DNA from: Pedobacter psychrophilus
GTDB taxonomy: Bacteria; Bacteroidota; Bacteroidia; Sphingobacteriales; Sphingobacteriaceae
Length of the DNA: 64,000 nt
NCBI RefSeq assembly: GCF_001652725.1
Contig: NZ_LWHJ01000029.1
Span: forward strand, 248,001-312,000
Direction of reading: 5' to 3'
Made by a program: the position numbers and the translations under genes. The notes beneath the pieces were generated by a model. The model worked only from the letters and a program-made list of their open reading frames with translations, was not told the origin of the DNA and did not search any database. Positions 52,970 to 62,025 of this stretch are shown here, one piece after another (position 1 is the stretch's first letter; each line of letters begins with the position of its first letter).

Positions 52970-53500
52970 ATGACTATGACGCGTAGAGATTACCTTCAAA
53001 AACTATTATTGTTAGCGGGCAGCGGTTTACTCATTCCAAGCTGTATAAATGCTGATGGATTAATTTCAAGCAGATTAATTCATATCAAAATTAGTAGTTA
53101 TCAAGAAAGTATATTTTCAGAATATCTGGAGAATTTACTGCCTTCTAATCAAACTTACGGCGCTAAAGAACTTCATTTATCTGCTTTTACACTAAAAATG
53201 TTTGATGATTGCTATTCGGAAGACAATCAAGAGAAGCTTGAGGAAGGCTTTTATGAATTAGAGAAGTTTTTTAAAAGCAATATTATTGATTATTCAAAAC
53301 TAAATACCATTGAGAAAACTGCATTTTATCAACGCTTATGTAAAAAGCATAATCACCCTCAAAACTTACAATTTCTTTTGAAAGAAAGTCACAAATGGGC
53401 AGTTATTGGATACCAAAATTCTGAATACGTGATGACAAAATTTGTTACATATGAATTAGTTCCAGGCAATTACTATGGTTGCGTAAAATTAAAGGCTTAA
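52970..53500 (+). CDS. Gluconate 2-dehydrogenase subunit 3-like protein
   Basis: A 176-residue exported small subunit. The N-terminus TRRDYLQKLLLLAGSGLLIPSC has twin arginines, a hydrophobic stretch and a Cys, so it is a Tat-type or lipoprotein signal. The rest resembles the subunit-3 family that pairs with GMC oxidoreductases: YLENLLPSNQTYGAKELHLS, then FYQRLCKKHNHPQNLQFLL. Start may be 52970 or 52976. It is 6-9 bp upstream of the GMC gene and is expected to carry that folded partner across the membrane. Confidence 0.75.
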   Translation: MTMTRRDYLQKLLLLAGSGLLIPSCINADGLISSRLIHIKISSYQESIFSEYLENLLPSNQTYGAKELHLSAFTLKMFDDCYSEDNQEKLEEGFYELEKFFKSNIIDYSKLNTIEKTAFYQRLCKKHNHPQNLQFLLKESHKWAVIGYQNSEYVMTKFVTYELVPGNYYGCVKLKA

Positions 53501-53509
53501 GATTTATTG

Positions 53510-55198
53510 ATGGAAGAAATATTTGATGCAATTGTGATTGGTTCTGGAATTACAGGGGGCTGGGCAGCAAAAGAGTTGACAGAAAAAGGTTTAAAAACCA
53601 TAATGATAGAGTATGGTAGAAATGTAGAACATATTAAAGACTACCCAACAACCAATATGTATCCATGGGAATTTTCTCATAGAGGGAGCGTACCCTATAA
53701 CATCGCTAAAGAATATCAATCAGTAAATACACATTATATTTTTGGAGAAAGCACTTTACACTTTTTAAAAAAGGATTCGGAACAGGAGTATATACAAGAA
53801 AAACCATTTGCTTGGATAAGAGGTAAACAAATTGGAGGGCGCTCTTTATTATGGGCTAGGCAAACCCAAAGATGGAGTGATTTTGATTTTGAAGGCCCTT
53901 TAAAAGATGGTTTTGCCGTAGATTGGCCCATAAGGTATAAAGATATTGCACCTTGGTACAGTTATGTAGAAAAATTTGTAGGTATCTCTGGCAATAAAGA
54001 TGGCTTAGAAACATTACCTGATGGCGAATTTTTGCCCCCTTTTGAACTCACCTGTTTAGATCAGCATTTTCAGGATTATTTGAAGAAGGAGTATACGGAT
54101 AGACACTTAATTTCCTCTAGAGTTGCCAATCTTTCTACTCCAAATCCAATTCATTTAGAACAAGGGCGAGGACAATGTCAACGAAGAAATTTATGTGAAC
54201 GAGGTTGCCCCTTTGGAGGTTATTTTTCTAGCAATTCATCAACTATTCCGTGGGCGCAAAAAACGGGTAACCTCTCCATTATGCCAAATACAGTAGTTCA
54301 ATCCATTATTTATGACGATGATCAAAAAAAGGCAATTGGTGTAAAAGTGATTGATGTTTTTACTAAAGATGTAAGAACAATTTCGGCAAAAATAATTTTC
54401 TTAAATGCCTCAGCCATGAACAGCAATCTAATCCTGTTAAACTCTAAATCAGATAGATTTCCCAAGGGTTTAGCAAATGATAATGGCTTATTGGGAAAAT
54501 ACATTGCATTTCATAATTATAGAGGAAAAGTAACCGCAGAATTTGATGAGCTAAAAGACACAAATATTGAAGGTAGAAGACCTAATGCGGCTTTTATTCC
54601 AAGATTTGTTAATGTTTATAAACAAGAAAAAGACTTTATAAGAGGCTATAATACCCTGATAAATTCTTCTAGAATGAATTTAATTGAGGAAGGGTTATTT
54701 GGTGATGACTTAAAAGAGAAGTTGTTGAATCCAAAATTAGGTAATTGGGTAATTACTGCCAATATGATGGGCGAAACTATCCCTAAAGAAACAAGCACAA
54801 TTACATTAGATCCGGTTAAAAAAGATAAATACGGAATACCTCAAGCTCGTTTCTCTGTTGATTTTGATGAAAATGACGAGAAAATGCTTAAGGATTTTTT
54901 TAAAGAATTTAGTGACATGTTTACCAAAGCTGGATATTCCAATATTAAAACCATTGATACCAAAAGAGTTCCTGGTCATGAAAATCATGAAATGGGTGGT
55001 GTTAGAATGGGGAGAGATCCAAACACATCTTTACTTAATGAATGGAACCAGTTACATCTATGCAAAAATGTTTATGTAACGGATGGAGCTTGTATGACAT
55101 CTACTGCATCTCAAAACCCATCTTTAACTTATATGGCTTTAACCGCTAGAGCGGCGAACCATGCTATAAATGATTTTAAAAGCAAAAATGTTTTTTAG
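53510..55198 (+). CDS. GMC-family oxidoreductase (sugar dehydrogenase large subunit type)
   Basis: A 562-residue FAD-dependent GMC oxidoreductase. The start is taken at ATG 53510; a TTG at 53507 is also in frame. The FAD-binding motif is AIVIGSGITGGWAAKEL near residue 10. Other features are GGRSLLWARQTQRWSDFDFE, a Cys-rich CQRRNLCERGCPFGG segment near residue 220, and the C-terminal active-site HENHEMGG (about 490-497) with QNPSLT (Asn about 536). It has no signal peptide, fitting Tat hitchhiking on the small subunit. It probably oxidises sugars or sugar acids in the periplasm. No cytochrome subunit is adjacent. Confidence 0.87.
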   Translation: MEEIFDAIVIGSGITGGWAAKELTEKGLKTIMIEYGRNVEHIKDYPTTNMYPWEFSHRGSVPYNIAKEYQSVNTHYIFGESTLHFLKKDSEQEYIQEKPFAWIRGKQIGGRSLLWARQTQRWSDFDFEGPLKDGFAVDWPIRYKDIAPWYSYVEKFVGISGNKDGLETLPDGEFLPPFELTCLDQHFQDYLKKEYTDRHLISSRVANLSTPNPIHLEQGRGQCQRRNLCERGCPFGGYFSSNSSTIPWAQKTGNLSIMPNTVVQSIIYDDDQKKAIGVKVIDVFTKDVRTISAKIIFLNASAMNSNLILLNSKSDRFPKGLANDNGLLGKYIAFHNYRGKVTAEFDELKDTNIEGRRPNAAFIPRFVNVYKQEKDFIRGYNTLINSSRMNLIEEGLFGDDLKEKLLNPKLGNWVITANMMGETIPKETSTITLDPVKKDKYGIPQARFSVDFDENDEKMLKDFFKEFSDMFTKAGYSNIKTIDTKRVPGHENHEMGGVRMGRDPNTSLLNEWNQLHLCKNVYVTDGACMTSTASQNPSLTYMALTARAANHAINDFKSKNVF

Positions 55199-55224
55199 TA
55201 AACTGCTTAATTATAACTACAAGA

Positions 55225-55539
55225 TTTAATTAAACTAAACTAGAATCTTTTTTTATAATTTTTTTTTTTATAAGAATCAAAAACCAAATAACTCATCACA
55301 TCAACTGCAATAACCTGTTGCCCATTTTTTACAGTAAGTTTCACCGTTTTACTCACCGGGATAAGGTCAAAATAATTATCAGAAAAGAATCCATCACTAT
55401 GCTTTAAAGAAAGGATCACCGATTTTACAGGTACATGAGTTTTTAAACTTACAATGTACTTATCGCCCTCTTTTATAATTGAGGAAGTAATTATAGCCTT
55501 TAAATTATTCTTATATAAGCCTAATAACGCTCTTTCTTA
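55225..55539 (-). pseudogene. GH2 beta-mannosidase C-terminal remnant
   Basis: The - strand is open from just after a TAA at about 55540 and reads, in order, ITSSIIKEGDKYIVSLKT, SVILSLKHSDGFFSDNYFDL and VKNGQQVIAVDVMSYLVFDS. This aligns end to end with the C-terminus of the GH2 protein at 62026-64000 (ITSSIIKTGNQYFVDLKT, SVFLSLKDGDGFFSDNYFDL, LKNGQQVKANDVLSYSLFDS), roughly two thirds identical by eye. No catalytic part remains. It lies in the same orientation as the intact gene, 6.8 kb away. Confidence 0.8.
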
Positions 55540-55719
55540 ATTTTTGGAACACTTACACCATTTGGGATAAAGAGGGAATTTTACTATAACTTTTAAAAAA
55601 GGCTTAAATATGATTAATCAAGTCAAAATAAGCCTCATTATAATCTTAAAGTTCAAAAAATTAGATTATGATGAAACTGAGATTCAGATTTTTAGTCGAC
55701 AATTGATATGCTATGAGCC
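55540..55719. other. Gene-free stretch between GH2 relic and terminator
   Basis: No supported gene. A + strand open frame from 55610 runs through the terminator hairpin and has no recognisable domain. Confidence 0.35.
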
Positions 55720-55765
55720 AAAAAAAGCCCTCTACATCAACCATTTTAGATTGGATAGAGGGGGC
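55720..55765 (-). terminator. Intrinsic terminator of the lipoprotein/hydrolase operon
   Basis: On the - strand GCCCCCTCTA pairs with TAGAGGGC and is followed by seven T. It lies about 80 bp after the stop codon of the T9SS tail frame, so it would end transcripts coming from the 61.5-55.8 kb gene row. Confidence 0.8.
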
Positions 55766-55846
55766 ACTGTAATTAGAATTGAGGAGAGTTTAAACTTTCC
55801 TCATTTTTTAGGTAATGGAAAATTGCAGTAGAGCAATCAATTAATG

Positions 55847-56137
55847 TTAATGCTTAATAACAATTTGCTTTTTCTCTACTTTTTCTCCTTCTTTAATATG
55901 CAGATAATAAATACCTTCTGGTAGCTCTTTTGTGGATATTTCTATCTGTTTGTCAGCTGTGTTTTTTAATTGGTAAACTATTTTGGCTTTATCACTATAA
56001 AGTGTAACATCTATATAAGTGTTTTTAGATAGTTTAAGCTCTTTCTCGGCTTTATTAGTAGTTATTGTAAGTGTTTGATCTACCGGGTTTGGGTAAAATC
56101 GATACATCGAACAATTTTCTTGATAGCTCTCATACAA
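55847..56137 (-). pseudogene. T9SS C-terminal sorting domain, frameshifted off the upstream hydrolase
   Basis: This 96-residue frame is a type A T9SS sorting domain: MYRFYPNPVDQTLTITT, then LPEGIYYLHIKEGEKVEKKQ and IVIKH. Such domains are only useful at the C-terminus of an exported protein. The frame has only a TTG as start, and upstream it stays open as IPLAGYTYPNEVLYES up to about 56180. It therefore overlaps the end of the 1013-residue hydrolase in the +1 frame. A single-base indel near 56150-56185 would join them. Alternatives are a sequencing error or a real loss of secretion. Confidence 0.75.
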
Positions 56138-56144
56138 AACCTCA

Positions 56145-59100
56145 TTAGGATATGTGTATCCAGCAAGTGGTATATGCTCTGACGGTCATACTGTGTACGC
56201 CACAATCGTAATTATAATTTATGGTTTGCAGATTAGGTGTTGTAGTTGTAAGAATTAAATTATCTAAATTATCGCCATTATACCATTCGTAAAATTGTGC
56301 ACCTGGAACATCATCAGCTTGTAAAACCATGGTTCCACCCTCTAATACCGGTATACCATACTGTCCAATTGGATTCAAAATCTGGACATTTTGTATAAAA
56401 GCTGGGCTACTAATTACACTCATAGAGGATGTAGTAGTACCACCACATGGAGTAGTAATAGTAGCTGTTATTGTGCCATATCCATTTTGTATGGTAGATA
56501 TTAATTCAGCAAAGCTTCCTGCTGTACTAGATAAATCCAAACTTACATCTCCCGTAGCACTCCATACAACGGTGGAGTTTGCTGGTAAATCATTAATACT
56601 ATAGCTAGCATCGTTACAAAAAATAGAAGGCCCTGAAATTTCATACCTAACAGGTGGCTCAATAGTTTTAGTTAATACAACGGGTGTGTTAATACATGGT
56701 GTAGTTATGGATGCTGTTAGAACACCCGAAGAACCAGAACCATTATAAGTTAAGATAACTGAATTAGTATTTGAAGAACCAGAAATACTTAATGAGCCAG
56801 TTGCAAACCATGTAATTGATGCATTTGAAGGCAATGAAAATATACTGTAAGTGCCATTTAAACAGAATTGATTAGGACCTTGAAGTAAAGAATTATTTAA
56901 AGGAACTGAAATACAATTATTAGAACAATTTAAAGTGTTGTTTGAGACATTTTCCATTTCATTAAAAAGCCATTCTGCATTTCTGGCTGTAAAACGAATA
57001 TGAGTATTATTAGATATTGATGCATTAGTATTATTTTCTTGAGCTATAAATCCATTACTACTTGATGGGTAATTTCCATTAATACTATTAACATATCGAC
57101 TAGTAAGTGAACCTGTATTAAAAGGGCTGACATCTAATGCACTTGAAACGGGCACAAATGTGTAATTAATATTTACACCATTATTATAAGCATAAGCTCC
57201 AAAATATCCTCCTAAGTATGGTCCCAAATTAAATCCTACGTTCAAGTTTAAATTAAAACTTGGTAACCCAGTAATTGCATCCAAACCATCAAAATCTAAT
57301 ATTGGATAATTTGAGCCTGGAACACCATCAATTGCTAAATGGTTTCCTGGTGCGTAGGCAGTTTGATTGTATAATTGTTTTATGATATTTATAAAACCAA
57401 ATAATTTGAGGTTATTAACAGTATATAGCCGAGCGATTTTAGCGGTTGAACCTGTATTTGGCAACGCGTAAGCCTCGACTTCTGCAGCTAATTTATAGGA
57501 GACTATAGGCACCTTAAAAAATAAAATCCTACCATATAATCCCGCGGAAACCCCAGCACCCAAATTAATAAATGTAGAGCCGGGGCTAAATAAAGAGTTG
57601 CCACATTCGTTCCCCAAACTTGTTGCAATAAACCTATAGGAAGGCTGTGGGTCTGATGGCGAAAATGTAATCATACTTCGGTACGCACCATCTAAAAAAG
57701 TGTTATTTGCAAAAGTTGTTTCTGTAACGGCTCTGTATATAAGTAATTGTCGAGTTGCAGGAGCATCCAAAAGTGTTAGCGCTTCATCATAATCAGCATA
57801 AATATCTCTAACGTTTAAGTCAAACAATTCAAAATTTCCCATCATCCTGATGAGATATTGTAAGCCTAGTGGAACATTTGCACCGTGGTGCGGGCTATCA
57901 TGGGTGATTAATAAACGGGTCTGTGTATTTTCATTATTCTTTGTCATTTTTGCTAAGGCATACCTACCAATAAGACCGCCCATGCTTAAACCCATTATTA
58001 CGTTTTGCTGCATAATGTTCCCAAACCTATTGTCCAAAACTTTATTCGCATTTACCCTATTTATAGCTTCTTCTACCACTAAAGCGTTAGCCATTAAATC
58101 ATCAGCACCATCATTAAAATTAATGAAAACTAAATCATACCCTGCAACATCATCTAGCTGATTATTGAAATCGTAAGGTTGTGATTCCCTAATTAGTGCA
58201 CCAATAAAATCATTAATGTTATAGTCTTCAACAATTGTCGGTGCAATGGCACTTACATCATAACCTTCCACAATTATCAGTGGTTTACGTAAGGTATTGG
58301 TGTTATTATTTGCACTATAGGCTACCGTGATAACCGCACCACTGTGTACATTATTAACAGCATTAATTACTCCCCATGTAGGCACCGTTGTATTATTAAC
58401 AGCAAACCTTTGAGCAACCGCTGCGGCTTTTAGTACCCTATAATCGCTATAACATTGTAATATTGAATTATCACTTAATGTGAGTTTAATCGTCCATCTT
58501 CTTAATCCGGTATCGGCATAACTTACCGATATTGGTACATCAAAAGTTAAGCTTTGCAATCCCTGCCCATCGTCAAAATTAATTTGTGCGGCAGTAATAG
58601 TTTTACCAGTATTATTATAAACTAGGTTAGATTTTAAAATAAAATCTTCAGTACCGTTTTTGGTAAAAGGATAAATAGGGCATGCTGCAAAAAGATTGCT
58701 GGTTTGGTATGGGTTTTGGCTACGCCCATTTACATCTGATACTTGTTTAGTGCTATTGTTATAGCTGAGCAGGTTACTACTAAAAGCATTGGTTTTTACA
58801 TTATCATATTGCCCAATTAATAATGGAATAGGTATAGGTAAACCTTCGGCTTTATTTTGTTTAATGGTGGCATTTACGTTAGTGATTATGGGTAGTGGAT
58901 TAGTGCCGTTTTGGCAATAGGCGGTTTGTAATTGATAGTAAAGGGTACGCCACAAATTCAAATCTACCCGGTTACTATCTGTTAAGATACCGTTAAAGGT
59001 AGCCATAGGCAAAATAGGGCAACCATATTCTTCTAAAAACCCAGAGGGTACCTGGCTTTTATCTAAGGGTTGCATAATATAGTGCAATAGTTTTTTTACC

Positions 59101-59186
59101 GTACTCGTATCTGGTGTTTGTGCTTTTACATTAAAACAGCACAGGATTAAGCATCCCAAAACTAAAGTGGTCAATGTTCTTTTCAT
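56145..59186 (-). CDS. Large secreted alpha/beta hydrolase (lipase/PGAP1-like), C-terminus frameshifted
   Basis: A 1013-residue exported protein (signal about residues 1-22, ending FNVKAQ). The middle contains an alpha/beta hydrolase with the nucleophile elbow VIMGLSMGGLIGRYAL (about residues 395-410) and THDSPHHGANVP, as in lipases and PGAP1-like proteins. Residues from about 765 onward hold PKD/Ig-like repeats, for example SGPSIFCNDASYSINDLPAN. The frame ends abruptly in TTCWIHIS where a T9SS sorting domain continues in another frame. The gene follows the four tandem lipoproteins with the same 20-bp-type spacer, so it belongs to that operon. Confidence 0.75.
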   Translation of the reverse strand: MKRTLTTLVLGCLILCCFNVKAQTPDTSTVKKLLHYIMQPLDKSQVPSGFLEEYGCPILPMATFNGILTDSNRVDLNLWRTLYYQLQTAYCQNGTNPLPIITNVNATIKQNKAEGLPIPIPLLIGQYDNVKTNAFSSNLLSYNNSTKQVSDVNGRSQNPYQTSNLFAACPIYPFTKNGTEDFILKSNLVYNNTGKTITAAQINFDDGQGLQSLTFDVPISVSYADTGLRRWTIKLTLSDNSILQCYSDYRVLKAAAVAQRFAVNNTTVPTWGVINAVNNVHSGAVITVAYSANNNTNTLRKPLIIVEGYDVSAIAPTIVEDYNINDFIGALIRESQPYDFNNQLDDVAGYDLVFINFNDGADDLMANALVVEEAINRVNANKVLDNRFGNIMQQNVIMGLSMGGLIGRYALAKMTKNNENTQTRLLITHDSPHHGANVPLGLQYLIRMMGNFELFDLNVRDIYADYDEALTLLDAPATRQLLIYRAVTETTFANNTFLDGAYRSMITFSPSDPQPSYRFIATSLGNECGNSLFSPGSTFINLGAGVSAGLYGRILFFKVPIVSYKLAAEVEAYALPNTGSTAKIARLYTVNNLKLFGFINIIKQLYNQTAYAPGNHLAIDGVPGSNYPILDFDGLDAITGLPSFNLNLNVGFNLGPYLGGYFGAYAYNNGVNINYTFVPVSSALDVSPFNTGSLTSRYVNSINGNYPSSSNGFIAQENNTNASISNNTHIRFTARNAEWLFNEMENVSNNTLNCSNNCISVPLNNSLLQGPNQFCLNGTYSIFSLPSNASITWFATGSLSISGSSNTNSVILTYNGSGSSGVLTASITTPCINTPVVLTKTIEPPVRYEISGPSIFCNDASYSINDLPANSTVVWSATGDVSLDLSSTAGSFAELISTIQNGYGTITATITTPCGGTTTSSMSVISSPAFIQNVQILNPIGQYGIPVLEGGTMVLQADDVPGAQFYEWYNGDNLDNLILTTTTPNLQTINYNYDCGVHSMTVRAYTTCWIHIS

Positions 59187-59206
59187 GGTTTCAAGTATTT
59201 AAATGG

Positions 59207-59755
59207 TTAGTATTTCATATCAAATCTTCCTTGTGTTATATTTACTGGTTCACATCCTTGCTTGGTAAATTTTACCTCGAAAATCCCAGAAAATATTTTT
59301 TTGATTTTATCAATCTTAGTTATCTCACAATAACCGTTTACCATAATAACATCGTTACTTATATAATCGCAACTTTCACTTTGATAAACGACAGTAAGAT
59401 TTTTTCTACCAAAAATTACTTTTTGTGCCGTCTGAATTGAATCACATGCAATTGCAAAGCCTTGTCTATTATTTGAATTATCTCCAAATAGTCTATAAGC
59501 AGAAATATTAAATACACCACCTCTAAAATTTTCATCATAGTAGATACTTAAATTCGCTGTACCATTGAATCCTTTCGGTGTCCAAGCTTCTCCATTTAGC
59601 AAGAAGCCCAAAGTATTTTTACCTTCTTGTGTGGCGGCGGGTAAACCTGGGGTATCAGTTTTATCTTTTTTGCATTTCATACCCGTTGTAAGCGCAAAGC
59701 AGAAGGCTAAAAGCCAAAGGCATAAATTTTGTGTTTTAAATTGTTTTCTTTTCAT
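59207..59755 (-). CDS. Tandem lipoprotein-like paralog 1 (DUF6252-like)
   Basis: A 182-residue exported protein. The hydrophobic signal (LCLWLLAFCFALTTGMKC) is followed by CKKDKTDTPGLPAATQEGK. The pattern ATQEGKNTLGFLLNGEAWTPKG resembles DUF6252 lipoproteins of Bacteroidota. The lipobox is unusual because Lys or Gln precedes the Cys. The C-terminus VNITQGRFDMKY is shared by all four paralogs. It is closest to paralog 4 (GFNGTANLSIYYDE, GGVFNISAYRLFGDNS), not to its direct neighbour. Function unknown; probably anchored at the cell surface. Confidence 0.7.
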   Translation of the reverse strand: MKRKQFKTQNLCLWLLAFCFALTTGMKCKKDKTDTPGLPAATQEGKNTLGFLLNGEAWTPKGFNGTANLSIYYDENFRGGVFNISAYRLFGDNSNNRQGFAIACDSIQTAQKVIFGRKNLTVVYQSESCDYISNDVIMVNGYCEITKIDKIKKIFSGIFEVKFTKQGCEPVNITQGRFDMKY

Positions 59756-59775
59756 GGTTTTAAGTATTTAAATGG

Positions 59776-60342
59776 TTAGTATTTCATATCAAATCTTCCT
59801 TGGGTTATTTTAACATCAGAACAGCCATTCAATGATAAATTAGCATCAAATGTTCCTGAAATTATTCGTTGGACTTTGTCTAGTTTTGTGATGGTTAAAC
59901 TTCCACTACGTTTAATGGAACTATTAAAATAATCTAAGGTGCAGTCATCATTAGAAAAATATACCCCAAACAGGCTTTCATTTGTTAAAAGGTATGTAAC
60001 TGGAATGCTTTGGTTGTTTAAACTATCTTTAATACCCAAACCAAAATATATCACATCAGGTTTGTAGGAAGTGCTATTATAAGCCGAAATATTAAAAACA
60101 CCTTTTTTATATGTCAAATCCACATCAATACTCAAATTAGCACTGCTGCCTAATAACCCTTTTGGTGTCCAAGCTTCGCCATTTAGCAAGAAACCTAATG
60201 TGTTTTTGCCTTCTTGTGTTGCTGTTGGTAAACCGGGTGTGTCTGTTTTGTCTTTTTTGCATTGCATGCCAGTTGTAAGCAAAAAGCATAGGGCTAACAG
60301 ACAGAGGCAAAAGCTTTGTGTTTTAAATTTTTTCCTTTTCAT
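59776..60342 (-). CDS. Tandem lipoprotein-like paralog 2 (DUF6252-like)
   Basis: A 188-residue exported paralog with the same N-terminal half (LTTGMQCKKDKTDTPGLP, then TQEGKNTLGFLLNGEAWTPKG) and the same VKITQGRFDMKY end. The central part (SANLSIDVDLTYKKGVFNIS and then DVIYFGLGIKDSLNNQSIPV) differs strongly from paralogs 1 and 4. Spacers of 20 bp on both sides are nearly identical in sequence to the other spacers in the array. Confidence 0.7.
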   Translation of the reverse strand: MKRKKFKTQSFCLCLLALCFLLTTGMQCKKDKTDTPGLPTATQEGKNTLGFLLNGEAWTPKGLLGSSANLSIDVDLTYKKGVFNISAYNSTSYKPDVIYFGLGIKDSLNNQSIPVTYLLTNESLFGVYFSNDDCTLDYFNSSIKRSGSLTITKLDKVQRIISGTFDANLSLNGCSDVKITQGRFDMKY

Positions 60343-60362
60343 GGTTTTAATTATTTAAATGG

Positions 60363-60935
60363 TTAGTATTTCATATCAAATCTTCCTTGGGTTATTTTAA
60401 TGGTATCACCACAATCTTCGTTATATATAGTCACTTCGAAGCTTCCAGAGACTATTCGTTGTGTTTTATCTAATTTTGAGATTAACAAATAGCCTTTTTG
60501 ATATATCGTGGTGTCAACATGGAGATAATCGCAGAAATTCTTGTCTGAGAAATTTAGAGAACCTAATGATTTGTTTTTAACTTCAAATCTGTAGGGTATA
60601 TTCTTAGTGCTCAAACTATCAACAATACCTAAAGCAAATGAAGTATCATCATCTGAATTCAAGTATCTAAATGCTGAAACACTAAGAACTCCGTTTTTAA
60701 ATGTTGGGTCGTAGCTAATACTTAAATTGGCCTTGCTGCCTTTTAACCCTTTTGGTGTCCACGCTTCCCCATTAAGCAAAAAACCTAAAGTGTTTTTGCC
60801 TTCTTGTGTTGCAGCTGGTAAACCGGGGGTATCAGTATTTTCTTTCTTACATTGCATACCAGTGATAAGCAAAAAGCTTAAGGCTAAAAGCCAAAGGCTT
60901 AAGTTTTGTAGTTTTTTAAATTTTTGTTTTTTCAT
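60363..60935 (-). CDS. Tandem lipoprotein-like paralog 3 (DUF6252-like)
   Basis: A 190-residue exported paralog. The N-terminal half is near identical to paralogs 1 and 2 (ATQEGKNTLGFLLNGEAWTPKG). The variable centre has KANLSISYDPTFKNGVLSVSAFR and IVDSLSTKNIPYRFEV, nearest to paralog 2. It ends IKITQGRFDMKY. The constant ends and variable centre suggest that gene conversion or selection for diversity acts on the middle. Confidence 0.7.
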   Translation of the reverse strand: MKKQKFKKLQNLSLWLLALSFLLITGMQCKKENTDTPGLPAATQEGKNTLGFLLNGEAWTPKGLKGSKANLSISYDPTFKNGVLSVSAFRYLNSDDDTSFALGIVDSLSTKNIPYRFEVKNKSLGSLNFSDKNFCDYLHVDTTIYQKGYLLISKLDKTQRIVSGSFEVTIYNEDCGDTIKITQGRFDMKY

Positions 60936-60955
60936 GATGATTTAGTTTTTATTGG

Positions 60956-61504
60956 TTAATATTTCATATCAAATCTTCCTTGTGTTATATTGATTGGTTC
61001 GCATCCTTGCTTGGTAAATTTGAATTCAAAAACACCTGAGAAAACTTTATTAATTTTGTCTATTTTGGTTATTTCACAATAACCTTCAAGTGAGGAGTTA
61101 TTATTGTTTCCAAAATCACAATTTTCATTTCTGTACACCACTGTGAAATTTTTCTTTCCAAATGTTATTTTTTGTGGCGTTTGTACAGAATCAGATGCAA
61201 TGGTAATTCTTTCTCTTAAATCTGAATTATCTCCAAATAGTCTATACGCAGAAATATTAAATACTCCGCCTCTAAATCCTTCATCATAATAGATACTTAA
61301 ATTTGCAGTACCATTAAAGCCTTTTGGTGTCCAAGCTTCTCCATTAAGCAAAAAACCTAAAGTGTTTTTGCCTTCTTGTGTTACTGCAGGTAGACCTATT
61401 GTATCAGATTTATCTTTTTTACATTGCATACCTGTGGTAAGCAGAAAACTAAAGGCTAAAAACCAAAAGCATACAGTTTTTGGGTTAAATTGTTGTTTTT
61501 GCAT
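60956..61504 (-). CDS. Tandem lipoprotein-like paralog 4 (DUF6252-like), first gene of the array
   Basis: A 182-residue exported paralog at the head of the array. It reads LTTGMQCKKDKSDTIGLP, TQEGKNTLGFLLNGEAWTPK and GFNGTANLSIYYDEGFRGG, then INITQGRFDMKY. It is the near twin of paralog 1 although two different paralogs lie between them. Its upstream region (61505-62025) must hold the operon promoter. Confidence 0.7.
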   Translation of the reverse strand: MQKQQFNPKTVCFWFLAFSFLLTTGMQCKKDKSDTIGLPAVTQEGKNTLGFLLNGEAWTPKGFNGTANLSIYYDEGFRGGVFNISAYRLFGDNSDLRERITIASDSVQTPQKITFGKKNFTVVYRNENCDFGNNNNSSLEGYCEITKIDKINKVFSGVFEFKFTKQGCEPINITQGRFDMKY

Positions 61505-62025
61505 GATATTTTTTTTCTTAAGTAGTACGATGTTTTGTCAAATTAAGATACAAGTTGTTATTTATTAGTTGGGTAGGCTGGTGTTAAGGCTTGATAAATT
61601 ATATTTAGATGTAATAGTTTTGAGTAGCAGAAAGAATATAGAGCGGTTTTTTTTCATGTTTTAAGGTTTAGTTATCTATATAACAACTAATTAAGGCAAT
61701 AGGAATATAAGAATATTTCTTTTTGTAAAAAATTATTTCTTAGGCCTTGGTAATAAGACGTAATCTTAAGCATTTTTTAAGTTTTGATACTTAGCTTATT
61801 TCTTAAATTAAATTTTCCGCTCATTTTTATACACATAAACTATTACAAAGGGGTATAAGTAGCCATTTCCCTTTTTTATGCTTCATTAATCTTGAGGTAA
61901 ACAAATTTAGTTAAGCGTATAAATTTTAAACTTATTTTGCGGGGTGCATTTTCAATGAGGTTACGTTTTTTTTGGCATTCAACAAAGAAGAATAAACATC
62001 TATCAATAACCATTTATATTTTTAA
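61505..62025. other. Intergenic region upstream of the tandem lipoprotein array
   Basis: This 521-bp stretch separates the GH2 gene's 3' end from the array. It is AT-rich. I found no regulon motif copy, no clear TTTG-N19-TAnnTTTG promoter and no supported gene. The promoter of the array should lie here. Confidence 0.45.

Noticed and set aside
55610-55831. A 73-codon open frame on the + strand.
   Set aside because: It runs through a strong - strand terminator hairpin and has no recognisable domain or promoter.
59187-61504. The repeats in the tandem lipoprotein array were considered as a CRISPR-like or satellite array.
   Set aside because: The repeated units are whole genes with open frames and short spacers, so tandem gene duplication explains them.
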